From the NCBI RefSeq assembly GCF_040760005.1, contig NZ_CP099760.1:3777501-3841500 (forward strand): a stretch of 64,000 nucleotides of DNA, given 5' to 3'. The stretch is from Pseudomonas sp. stari2 (GTDB lineage Bacteria > Pseudomonadota > Gammaproteobacteria > Pseudomonadales > Pseudomonadaceae). How positions within the stretch are numbered: the first letter of the stretch is position 1; each line of letters begins with the position of its first letter. The position numbers were made by a program, and so were the translations under genes. Under the pieces are notes generated by a model that made no database searches, was not told where the DNA came from, and saw only the letters and a program-made list of their open reading frames with translations. Shown here piece after piece: positions 7,723-15,208 of this stretch.

Positions 7723-7724
7723 AT

Positions 7725-9134
7725 TTACCAAAACCAATACGGCAAAAACTTCGGCGTAGGCTCGATCATCAGTTCCAGGTGATAAGTGATCGGATTGAAG
7801 AAAAACATATCCAGAATCAAAAACGCCCCTACCCCAAACGACAACGTCATGAACTCGCGATAAGGATGTTCAGCAAAGTACTCGCGTTTGGCGTGATAGA
7901 AGCTCAACAGCGCAATCAATCCCAACCCTGCGCCCAGGTAGTTGGGCTGTAACGGGACTTCGGCGAAGTTGTTGTAGACCAGCACCGACACCAGCATCCC
8001 CAACCCAAGCATGGGCAACTTCAGGCAGAACTTCAGCAGGCCGTTTTTGGCGCGCACGAACGCGGCTTCCTGGCTGACAAAGATATACGCGGCCAGCAGT
8101 GAAATGGCCGGGGTGATTGCCAGGATGTAGCGTGCTTTTTTGGAACTCGGGATGGTGAACAGCACCAGCAGCACCAACAGCCACCCGGTCAGATAGAGCA
8201 ACAGGTCGATGTCTTTGTCACGGGTCGGGCGGAAGAACAATTTGTACTTCTGCAGGATCACGTTGATGGCGTAAAACACCGTGAAGCCATAGGTAAACAG
8301 GCCTGCGGAGAAGTAGAAGTAATAGCGCGGCGCGTGGTCGGAGCCGAAGCGGCCGATGCCCTGCATGTTAAGCATGTCTTCGAGGAACGTTTGCCCCCCT
8401 TGCAGGTACGCCGCCCAGGCCAGCAGCACAACTCCGGCGGCCAGGATCAGGCCCGACAGAAATGAAAACAGCAGTAGCATGCGCCATTGGCGGCTCAGCA
8501 AGTAATAAGCCCCGATGACGCAAGCGGGCCCTATCAAACCGATCGGCCCACGAAACGCAAAGCCCAGCGCCAGCCCGACGAACAGAAAAGCCAGGCGTCG
8601 CGGGTCTTTTTTCAGTTCGGCGGAATAGGCCACGTAGAAGCACATCACCGTAAACAGCGCCGGGTAGATATCCAGTGCCAGCGAGTTCACGCCGTCGAGA
8701 AAGGCCCAGGTCAACAGGCTGAAAAGCACGCCGTACGCGCCCCACCTCTTGCTGTGCAGCGCCCCCAGCCGATAAATGAACACCAGCATCAGGGACGCGG
8801 CCACGCAGGACGGAAATCCCATGGAAAGTATCGACACCCGGCCGAAAGGCAAGGAAACCAGATAGACCAACAAGGTATTGAGGACGGTGTAGTCGGGATA
8901 AGGCTTGAGGTCGTCTGCAATGGGAAACAGCGTGACGCCGTGCTGCAACATGTACTCGGCAAAGTCGACAAAGCGTGTTGTGTAGTTGAGGACAGCAGGT
9001 TTGTACTGCAACACCATGAACACGGTCAGTGTCGTGAAGAAAATGCTCAGGCATGGATTTCTTGTAATCAATCCCTTCAACATGCCGGCCCGCCAAGTGC
9101 GCTCTACAACAAGCGGGGCATCATATCGATCCAT
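7725..9134 (-). CDS. ArnT-like membrane glycosyltransferase (PMT/GT83 superfamily)
   Basis: A 469-residue integral membrane protein with roughly ten to twelve hydrophobic segments. The first extracytoplasmic loop after TM1 carries an acidic motif (RFVDFAEYM) in the place where PMT/ArnT enzymes hold catalytic acids. A second feature is DGVNSLALDIYPALF in the middle of the protein. The family transfers sugars from polyprenyl-phosphate donors to lipids, glycans or proteins. The start was placed at ATG 9134, preceded by AAGGG; an in-frame GTG upstream adds 19 polar residues. It stands alone, so the acceptor is unknown. Confidence 0.7.
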   Translation of the reverse strand: MDRYDAPLVVERTWRAGMLKGLITRNPCLSIFFTTLTVFMVLQYKPAVLNYTTRFVDFAEYMLQHGVTLFPIADDLKPYPDYTVLNTLLVYLVSLPFGRVSILSMGFPSCVAASLMLVFIYRLGALHSKRWGAYGVLFSLLTWAFLDGVNSLALDIYPALFTVMCFYVAYSAELKKDPRRLAFLFVGLALGFAFRGPIGLIGPACVIGAYYLLSRQWRMLLLFSFLSGLILAAGVVLLAWAAYLQGGQTFLEDMLNMQGIGRFGSDHAPRYYFYFSAGLFTYGFTVFYAINVILQKYKLFFRPTRDKDIDLLLYLTGWLLVLLVLFTIPSSKKARYILAITPAISLLAAYIFVSQEAAFVRAKNGLLKFCLKLPMLGLGMLVSVLVYNNFAEVPLQPNYLGAGLGLIALLSFYHAKREYFAEHPYREFMTLSFGVGAFLILDMFFFNPITYHLELMIEPTPKFLPYWFW

Positions 9135-9303
9135 CGTTAACCCTTTAGTGAAGTTGTTCTTTTGGCCACCATCCTGAAAGCCCGGATACACCGGAATTAA
9201 TGTTCTGCTTTCCGGGAAGTTGAATTTGAGCCTAGCCCACAGCGGGGACTATTCAAGCATGACGCGCCCCAACACTCCCTGAACAAGATGGATGAAAGTC
9301 AAC

Positions 9304-9355
9304 AAAAAAGCCCGGCCATAGACTCTCGTCATCCACGAGAGTCTATGGCCGGGCT
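9304..9355 (-). terminator. Strong intrinsic terminator after the PixA-like gene
   Basis: Perfect 21-bp arms (9309-9329 and 9335-9355) with a 5-base loop are followed on the minus strand by TTTTTT. It lies 14 bases past the stop codon of the PixA-like gene. Confidence 0.9.
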
Positions 9356-9368
9356 GTGTACTTTTCAG

Positions 9369-9890
9369 TTACTGGTTATTCACGGTGATGTAGGGATCCC
9401 AGGTGTGGTCTGTGCCAATCTGGTTAAGGTCACGGTCGTACAGGGCGAAGTTGATGGTGTACCAGAGTTTGCCTGGATTCAGAGCAGTGGCTTGCCACAG
9501 GGAGTACGTCACATCGGTTTTGGAAATACCGCCGGGAGCCCCCTTGTTCAGATAGATCACCACACCGGGCACGTTGAAAGAGATAGGTGGAGAGATGGTG
9601 CCTCTGTAATCGCCGCCCTGGTGTGGGTCGCCGGGCTGGACGTTCTTGATTTGTGCGATGCGATCGAAGTTGCGCGACAGCGTGGTGGCACGCCAGCGGA
9701 TGTTGTCGCCGGTTTTGACATCGATCCACAGCTCGTTGCCGCCTTCGCCGGTGTTGCCGCTGGCATGTGGATCGACGGCATCGCGCGTCACCAGCATGGA
9801 AATCGCACCGCCAACGTCGTTGGGATGGGCAATCAGGTAGTCGGCATCGATGTTGACGAGCACGTCGTAAGTATTGGTCGCACTGGACAT
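9369..9890 (-). CDS. AidA/PixA-family inclusion-body protein
   Basis: A 173-residue soluble beta-rich protein. It begins MSSATNTYDVLVNIDADYL and contains MLVTRDAVDPHASGN, GNELWIDVKTGD and DDTVRW-like IRWRATTLS, ending WDPYITVNNQ. This matches the PixA/AidA family, which forms cytoplasmic inclusions in Xenorhabdus and is quorum-regulated in some proteobacteria. The start at 9890 has an AGGAGC ribosome-binding site; a longer frame adds 20 unrelated residues. A strong terminator follows directly, so it is probably expressed as a single gene. Confidence 0.8.
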   Translation of the reverse strand: MSSATNTYDVLVNIDADYLIAHPNDVGGAISMLVTRDAVDPHASGNTGEGGNELWIDVKTGDNIRWRATTLSRNFDRIAQIKNVQPGDPHQGGDYRGTISPPISFNVPGVVIYLNKGAPGGISKTDVTYSLWQATALNPGKLWYTINFALYDRDLNQIGTDHTWDPYITVNNQ

Positions 9891-10012
9891 TTTGCTGCTC
9901 CTTGATGGAATGGCATGAACGACCGCGCCCGCAAAGGCTGTCCGGCTCATCCGGTCCCTGGATGCGGTCTGCGAAGAACGATAGGAGATGGTTGGATGGT
10001 GTCAACGTGCGA

Positions 10013-10288
10013 TCAGTTGACGCGGAAAAAATGCAGCGAAATACGCCGCTGCCAAAGCGTTGATCCAGGACTGTCCAAGTCGATCCCCTCATCGACTACG
10101 AGGCATTTTCTGACACGTTGAACCGCCGAAAACATATAGACGTTGCCGGTATTCACCGAATGGCATGTACCTGAAACCCCGCCATCGCCCAATGACGACA
10201 ACAACAAGGAATATGGATAGTATTGCGGCGTTTTTTCCCAGCATTCAAAACGGACGAAAGCTGATTCCACAATGAAAACATCGCTCAT
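10013..10288 (-). CDS. Hypothetical protein (91 aa), doubtful
   Basis: An open frame starting MSDVFIVESAFVRFECW, with a composition plausible for a folded protein and ending LHFFRVN. No family is recognised. It starts 17 bases inside the divergently read cytochrome c gene, which leaves no room for separate promoters and counts against it. It ends about 120 bases upstream of the PixA-like gene on the same strand, so it could be a leader gene of that unit. Confidence 0.3.
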   Translation of the reverse strand: MSDVFIVESAFVRFECWEKTPQYYPYSLLLSSLGDGGVSGTCHSVNTGNVYMFSAVQRVRKCLVVDEGIDLDSPGSTLWQRRISLHFFRVN

Positions 10289-10652
10289 TGTCTTGATGAC
10301 TGTCGCGCTATCAATTCAAACCACACACGTCTTCGCCGATAACACCAACGGCAAGAACCTCTACGTTCAAAGATGCGCCGTGTGCCACGGACCCGATATC
10401 AAGGGAACAGGCCCACTGGCCCATAAAAGCAATCCACCGACACCTGATCTGACAACACCTGCCTTCAAGAAACGGCTCAATGACTATCCGGGCGTGATCG
10501 TCTCTTCGATCATCCTTCGCCCGAACGGAGACCTGATTCCAAAAACCTTGCGCGAGAATGGTGTGAAGATCCCGCCGCATGCCTGGAGCGTCAGCGATTT
10601 TCGCGATTTGAATCAGTACATGAACGATGTCATTTCAAAAAAGCAGCACTAA
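10272..10652 (+). CDS. Small periplasmic c-type cytochrome
   Basis: A 126-residue protein with a signal peptide ending near TTHVFA and one haem-binding motif CAVCHG. The domain has class I cytochrome c layout: haem motif near residue 36, then GTGPLAHKSNPPTPDL, ending WSVSDFRDLNQYMNDV. The usual axial Met in a KMPPH-type loop is replaced by Ile (VKIPPHAW), which would alter haem ligation unless a nearby His or a later Met substitutes. The gene appears single, so its redox partner is unknown. Confidence 0.75.
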   Translation: MKTSLIVLMTVALSIQTTHVFADNTNGKNLYVQRCAVCHGPDIKGTGPLAHKSNPPTPDLTTPAFKKRLNDYPGVIVSSIILRPNGDLIPKTLRENGVKIPPHAWSVSDFRDLNQYMNDVISKKQH

Positions 10653-10670
10653 GCTGGACAACTATACCCT

Positions 10671-11174
10671 TCAGCGTTCGTCGGCCTTTTTGTCGGCGCC
10701 CTTTATGTTTTCAATCAGGTCAACGACATAGTCTTGATTGAAGCCCGCCACGAATGACCAGAACAGCAACTTGGCGTAGGCCGCGTACCCTTCCGCATGT
10801 TGGCAAAAAATATCGTTGAAGATTTGCTTCAAACATTTCGGATCGTCGTCCGGAACGATCACCGGAAACAGATCACCCCTGATAACGCCGGAAAGGAACA
10901 AGAGATACAAGAGCCCCGCCAAAATGCCGCCTATGAATGAAGGCAGTATCAAAGCGAACCAGGATTTGGAGAGGTTTTCGATTTCCGGATCGGTCAGTAT
11001 CGACAGTCGTCTGTGAAACCCTACGTAGCCCCCGATATTCCCGGCGATACATACAATAAAGGGCACTTTGTAATCGGGCAGACTGTAAGTGACGGCAATT
11101 GCCAGCAACAACAGGGCTATGAAAATCCAGAATATCCGCTTCCAGATGATGTTTAGGTCGTCCTGACGATTCAT
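10671..11174 (-). CDS. Membrane protein of unknown function
   Basis: A 167-residue protein with about four transmembrane segments: IFWIFIALLLLAIAVTY, VPFIVCIAGNIGGYVGF, LILPSFIGGILAGLLYL, and LLFWSFVAGFNQDYVVDL. A cytoplasmic charged tail ends GADKKADER. The FNQDYVVDLIENI ending resembles small membrane proteins found in many Proteobacteria without assigned roles. Start at 11174 is supported by GGGAGC 8 bases upstream; earlier in-frame starts lack this. It converges with the cytochrome gene. Confidence 0.65.
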   Translation of the reverse strand: MNRQDDLNIIWKRIFWIFIALLLLAIAVTYSLPDYKVPFIVCIAGNIGGYVGFHRRLSILTDPEIENLSKSWFALILPSFIGGILAGLLYLLFLSGVIRGDLFPVIVPDDDPKCLKQIFNDIFCQHAEGYAAYAKLLFWSFVAGFNQDYVVDLIENIKGADKKADER

Positions 11175-11318
11175 GATCAGCTCCCTGATCCTGGCCATGT
11201 GTTGATCTTCATGACGATAGACGAATCCTGTCGCCCGCATGGAAGATCAAACCGAAAATGCCTCGAAAGTCCGCTTCTAAAGCAACACGCACCCTCGCGG
11301 CATATCGGATGCCGCCGC

Positions 11319-11975
11319 TCAGCCCAACCGCATCGACACTTCAATGTCATCGGCAAACGGCACGCTGAGATAGCCATTCTCTGGCAAGCGCACATGGGCC
11401 AGGTATTCCGGGCAGTAGTCGGTGTTGTCGGCGATCACCAGCGCGCCAGGTCGCAGGTGCTTTTCAACCAGCTTCAACACGTCGCCATACAACGCCTTGG
11501 CGCCATCGAGCAGCAACAGATCGACCGTGTCCGGCAGGCCGCTCGCCAAGGTCACCAGCGCGTCCCCTTCGCGAATTTCAATCAAATCACTGACGCCACC
11601 CTCAATAAAGTGATGCCGCGCCAGTTCGACTTTCGACGGTTCGAATTCGCTGCCGATCAGCACACCTCCGCCGTTGTCCCGCAGGGCCGCTGCCAGGTGC
11701 AGGGTCGACAGGCCGAACGACGTGCCGAACTCGACAATGGCTTTCGTCTTGCTGCTGCGCGCCAGCATGTACAGCAGTTTTCCGGTGTCGCGGGAGACGG
11801 GCAGCCACAGGTCTTTGAGCATGCCGTACAGCTCGCGGTACTCGGTTTTGCTGTGCATCAGGCGCTCGCGTTCTTCGTTGGATACGGAATTCAAAACCGG
11901 GCTGGTGGCGGCGCTGGCCTGGGTGTAGAGGCGTTCGATCAGGGTTACCAGAGGTTCGGTGGTCAATGTGGTCAT
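11319..11975 (-). CDS. Class I SAM-dependent O-methyltransferase
   Basis: A 218-residue cytosolic methyltransferase of the catechol-O-methyltransferase-like group (COG4122 type). Motif I is VEFGTSFGLSTLHLA near residue 82, the acidic residue after strand 2 is in GSEFEPSK, and DLLLLDGAK near residue 153 carries the metal/acceptor-side Asp. A further motif, VIADNTDYC, is typical of these enzymes. A TetR gene is divergent across a 112-bp gap, so TetR control of this methyltransferase is likely. The substrate is unknown. Confidence 0.8.
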   Translation of the reverse strand: MTTLTTEPLVTLIERLYTQASAATSPVLNSVSNEERERLMHSKTEYRELYGMLKDLWLPVSRDTGKLLYMLARSSKTKAIVEFGTSFGLSTLHLAAALRDNGGGVLIGSEFEPSKVELARHHFIEGGVSDLIEIREGDALVTLASGLPDTVDLLLLDGAKALYGDVLKLVEKHLRPGALVIADNTDYCPEYLAHVRLPENGYLSVPFADDIEVSMRLG

Positions 11976-12087
11976 GGTGGTTTTCCGTCAGTCGAGGGCT
12001 AAAATGCGAATGATTCGTCGCGTTTAAATGATGCGAGCGAATGGCCCGATTCGCTATTCGCATTCCCTCTTCACGCCTGAGCCGACC

Positions 12088-12720
12088 ATGACCGACCGCC
12101 AGACCGCCCGTATTTCCTCACGCAAACAACCGCAACAGGCCCGCTCCGCCGAGTTGGTTTCGGCGATTCTTGAGGCGGCTATTCAGGTTTTGGCCAAGGA
12201 AGGCGCTGCCCGATTCACCACAGCGCGAGTTGCGGAGAAGGCTGGCGTGAGTGTTGGCTCGCTATATCAGTACTTCCCGAACAAGGCGGCGATTCTGTTT
12301 CGATTGCAGAGTGATGAGTGGCTGCAGACCACGGAGATGCTGCAGCGGATTCTGCAAAATCGGGATGCGCCGCCACTGGACCGTCTCCGCACGCTGGTGC
12401 ATGCGTTCATTCGTTCGGAGTGTGAGGAGGCGCAGATGCGCGGCGCACTGAGCGATGCAGCGCCGCTTTATCGCGATGCGCCCGAGGCTCATGAAGTGCG
12501 GGCGGCGGGCAAACGAACCTTTGAGGCGTTCATGGTTGAGTTGCTGCCCGAGGCGAGTGAATCCACTCGCACACTGGCCTGCGATCTGATCCTGGCCACA
12601 CTCAGTTCGGTGGGGAAGGATTTTTCACTCAGCCCGCGTACTGACGAGGAAATCACCGCGCGTGCGGACGCGATGGCGGACATGTTTCACGCTTACGTGG
12701 TTTCGCTCGATGCCAGGTAA
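12088..12720 (+). CDS. TetR-family regulator, divergent from the O-methyltransferase
   Basis: A 210-residue repressor. The N-terminal helix-turn-helix reads FTTARVAEKAGVSVGSLYQYF around residues 38-58, followed by the all-helical ligand domain. An ATG at 12088 gives the standard short basic arm (MTDRQTARISSRKQPQ); the frame could extend 20 residues upstream, into the promoter region. It probably represses the divergent O-methyltransferase and itself. The 3' end overlaps the convergent mug gene by 28 bases. Confidence 0.85.
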   Translation: MTDRQTARISSRKQPQQARSAELVSAILEAAIQVLAKEGAARFTTARVAEKAGVSVGSLYQYFPNKAAILFRLQSDEWLQTTEMLQRILQNRDAPPLDRLRTLVHAFIRSECEEAQMRGALSDAAPLYRDAPEAHEVRAAGKRTFEAFMVELLPEASESTRTLACDLILATLSSVGKDFSLSPRTDEEITARADAMADMFHAYVVSLDAR

Positions 12721-13202
12721 AGCTGTCGGTACGCCGTCACCAGTTGCTCCTGGTTGAACGCCAGATTGCGGCCGCTGGGGTTGGGCAGGATCCACACCGC
12801 AGTGCCGCCGAACGTGGTGTCTTGCAGCCCCCATTCAACCGACTTATTACCGGACAACCCGGCATAGGCAGCCTTGCCGAGAAACGCCACGAAGCGCGGC
12901 GAATACCGGGCGATCTTGCGTTCGAAATTCGCAGCCGCAGCGGTGAATTCGTCCGCCGATAACTGATCCGCCCGGGCCGTCGCCCGCTCGACCACAGCGG
13001 TCAGCCCGCAATGAAATTCCAGAATCGAGCGATCGTTTTCCGGGCTCACCTCATGCGGTGTGAACCCGGCCAGATGCAACGTGCGCCAGAACCGATTGCT
13101 TCGCCCCGCGAAGTGATGCCCCTGCTCCGCCGCCAGAAGGCCGGGGTTAATGCCGCAGAACACCACAGCAAGGCCTTCGGTCAGGACGTCTTCCAATCCC
13201 AT
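12693..13202 (-). CDS. mug: G/U mismatch-specific DNA glycosylase
   Basis: A 169-residue DNA repair enzyme that removes uracil or ethenocytosine opposite guanine. The catalytic-site motif is VVFCGINPG near residue 13, where Asn is the catalytic residue in E. coli Mug, and the intercalation motif region is NPSGRN near the C-terminus. SNRFWRTLHLAGFTP also matches. ATG 13202 follows GAGG at a suitable distance and gives the same N-terminal length as E. coli Mug. It overlaps the TetR gene at its 3' end and adjoins a second TetR gene upstream. Confidence 0.9.
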   Translation of the reverse strand: MGLEDVLTEGLAVVFCGINPGLLAAEQGHHFAGRSNRFWRTLHLAGFTPHEVSPENDRSILEFHCGLTAVVERATARADQLSADEFTAAAANFERKIARYSPRFVAFLGKAAYAGLSGNKSVEWGLQDTTFGGTAVWILPNPSGRNLAFNQEQLVTAYRQLYLASSETT

Positions 13203-13209
13203 AAAAACC

Positions 13210-13833
13210 TCAGCCACAGATGACGCTGACGGCGTTGCGTGCCTGAGCGGTCAGTTCCTCGCGGGATTTACCGGCCCGGGCGCGGATCGAGATGCTGTGC
13301 AGCAGCGATGACGCGAGCATGGCCAGTGCAGCGAGATCGGTATCGGGTTTCAGTTCGCCGGTATCAAGTGCCTTCTGCAAGCGGGCTTCCAGATCCGCAT
13401 CGAGCTGGCTGAGTCGTAGGGACAGCACCTTGCGGATTTCAGGGTCTTCGACGGCTTCAGTAGTCGCCGTGCCGATCGCGAAACAACCACGGGGCTGGCC
13501 ATCACCGGAAAAGTAGATTGCCAATTGCCCTTCGTAAAAACCGGTCAGCGCCTGCTCCAGAGTCAGGTTGCTGTCGTTCAAAGCAGCCTGCATCGCGGCG
13601 TGGGCGGTTTCCCAATATTGGTCGAGTGCCTTGATGTAGAGCGCATGTTTGTCGCCGAACGCGGCGTACAGGCTGGGGCGATTCATGCCGGCGGCGGTGG
13701 CGATGCTGTCCAGTGAAGCAGCCGAATAACCGGTATTCCAGAACACGCCAAGCGCCTGTTGCAGCGCGGTTTGCGGGTCGTAGGCACGCGGGCGGCCACG
13801 GCCTTTTCCTTCTGTCGGTTTATTTTGTGCCAT
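13210..13833 (-). CDS. TetR-family regulator, likely repressor of the EmrAB-type pump
   Basis: A 207-residue protein. A Lys/Arg-rich N-terminal arm (KPTEGKGRGRPRAYD) precedes the helix-turn-helix LDSIATAAGMNRPSLYAAFGDK; the ligand domain contains GCFAIGTATTEAVEDPE, typical of the AcrR/NemR-like C-terminal domain. It is divergent from the HlyD/MFS/OprM-type pump operon, a classic local repressor position. The intervening 250 bp hold two inverted repeats that could be its operators. Confidence 0.85.
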   Translation of the reverse strand: MAQNKPTEGKGRGRPRAYDPQTALQQALGVFWNTGYSAASLDSIATAAGMNRPSLYAAFGDKHALYIKALDQYWETAHAAMQAALNDSNLTLEQALTGFYEGQLAIYFSGDGQPRGCFAIGTATTEAVEDPEIRKVLSLRLSQLDADLEARLQKALDTGELKPDTDLAALAMLASSLLHSISIRARAGKSREELTAQARNAVSVICG

Positions 13834-13843
13834 GTCGTATAAA

Positions 13844-13914
13844 TTCCTTGCAGGAAAGATTGGTCGCTCATATTCTTACACCATCGCACAAAATTAAGGA
13901 ACCAGAAATTCCTT
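13844..13914. promoter_or_regulatory. Candidate TetR operator pair
   Basis: Two inverted repeats related by sequence: TTCCTTGCAGGAA (13844-13856) and AAGGAA-N7-TTCCTT (13896-13914). Both lie between the TetR gene and the divergent efflux operon, close to the TetR start. They share the TTCCTT/AAGGAA half-site, as expected for one regulator binding twice. Confidence 0.45.
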
Positions 13915-14083
13915 GATCGGCAGGTTTGTTGTAACAGCGCTCGTACCGGGGCTGGCGACGACGAAACAGCGGCAGCGGAGCCACCCTCCCACACCGCGCA
14001 CGGACTTGATGACGCACAGCTTTTAACGACGCCCGGGCCGCTGACGAATTCGCACAGGGACCCAGCCCTTTGGAGTACCGATC

Positions 14084-15208
14084 ATGACTCAGCCATTCGA
14101 TCTCGCCGCCGCACAAATCAGTGCCCACCCGGCTGACGCACCAGCGAAAAAACCGCTCAAGCAGAAGCTGCGACCGCTGCTGATGGGCGGCATCCCCGCC
14201 CTCTTCGCCGCGATTGGCTACGGCCAATACGTCGCCAACGAGCCCTTCGTTTCCACCGATAACGCCTATGCCCGCGTCGCCAAAGCGTCGATCAACGCAC
14301 GCATTTCCGGGCAAGTGGTGGAGATCGCCGTCGACGACAACCAACCGGTGCAAAAAGGCCAGGTGCTGTTTCGCATCGACCCCAAGCCGTTGCAGATCGC
14401 CGTCGACCGCGCCGAAGCTCAGCTTGGCAGTGCTCGCCTGCGCATCGACGGCCTCAAGGCCAGCTATCGCCAGCAACAGGCTGAATTGCAATCGGCCAAG
14501 GCTTCGGCGGATTTCGACCAGAAAGAGTTCGCCCGCAAGAAAACCCTGGTCGCCACCGAGTTCGTTTCGCGGGCCGTTTACGAACGCGCCGAAACCGACT
14601 TGAAAGTTTCGCGCCAGCACATCGCATCCATCGAGCAACAGATCGCCAGCACCGTCGTCGCGTTGAACGGCAACCCGGACATCGCCATCGACAGCCACCC
14701 GACCGTACGCGAAGCCAAGGCCCAGCTCGACGAAGCGCAGCTGTATCTGTCCTATGCGACCGTCACCGCGCCAGACGATGGCATCGTTGCCAAGGTCGAT
14801 GATTTGCAGGTCGGCAACTACGTCAACAACGGCGCACCGGCGTTCGCTTTGATTTCCGATCGGGAAATCTGGGTGGAAGCCAACTTCCGCGAAACGCAAC
14901 TGACGCACATGCGCCCCGGCCAGCCGGCGACCATCACCCTCGATACCTACCCGGATCGTCAGTTCAAGGCGCACGTCATCAGCATGAGCCCCGGCGCCGG
15001 TGCCGACTTCGCCCTGCTGCCGCCGGAAAACGCCACCGGCAACTGGGTGAAGGTGGTGCAGCGGGTGCCGGTTCGCCTGGAGCTGGACGAGGCCGATCCT
15101 GCCCTGCCGCTGTTTTCCGGCACCAGCGCCACGGTCAAGGTCGATACAGGGCACCGCACGCCGTGGTGGCATCCGCTCAAGTCGCTGTTGTCCGCCGGTA
15201 ACTCGTGA
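14084..15208 (+). CDS. HlyD/EmrA-type membrane fusion protein
   Basis: A 374-residue periplasmic adaptor of a tripartite exporter. One N-terminal transmembrane helix near residues 28-45 (LLMGGIPALFAAIGYG) precedes FVSTDNAYARVAKASI and the lipoyl half-motifs (ISGQVVEIAVDDNQPVQKGQ). A long alpha-hairpin (residues about 95-190) follows, then TAPDDGIVAKVDD and a beta-barrel. It is first in the pump operon and overlaps the MFS gene (TGATG). It links the MFS pump with the outer-membrane channel encoded third. Confidence 0.9.
   Translation: MTQPFDLAAAQISAHPADAPAKKPLKQKLRPLLMGGIPALFAAIGYGQYVANEPFVSTDNAYARVAKASINARISGQVVEIAVDDNQPVQKGQVLFRIDPKPLQIAVDRAEAQLGSARLRIDGLKASYRQQQAELQSAKASADFDQKEFARKKTLVATEFVSRAVYERAETDLKVSRQHIASIEQQIASTVVALNGNPDIAIDSHPTVREAKAQLDEAQLYLSYATVTAPDDGIVAKVDDLQVGNYVNNGAPAFALISDREIWVEANFRETQLTHMRPGQPATITLDTYPDRQFKAHVISMSPGAGADFALLPPENATGNWVKVVQRVPVRLELDEADPALPLFSGTSATVKVDTGHRTPWWHPLKSLLSAGNS

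Noticed and set aside
9288..9905. Plus-strand frame opposite the PixA-like gene
   Set aside because: It crosses the terminator hairpin and is antisense to a protein with family-typical sequence.
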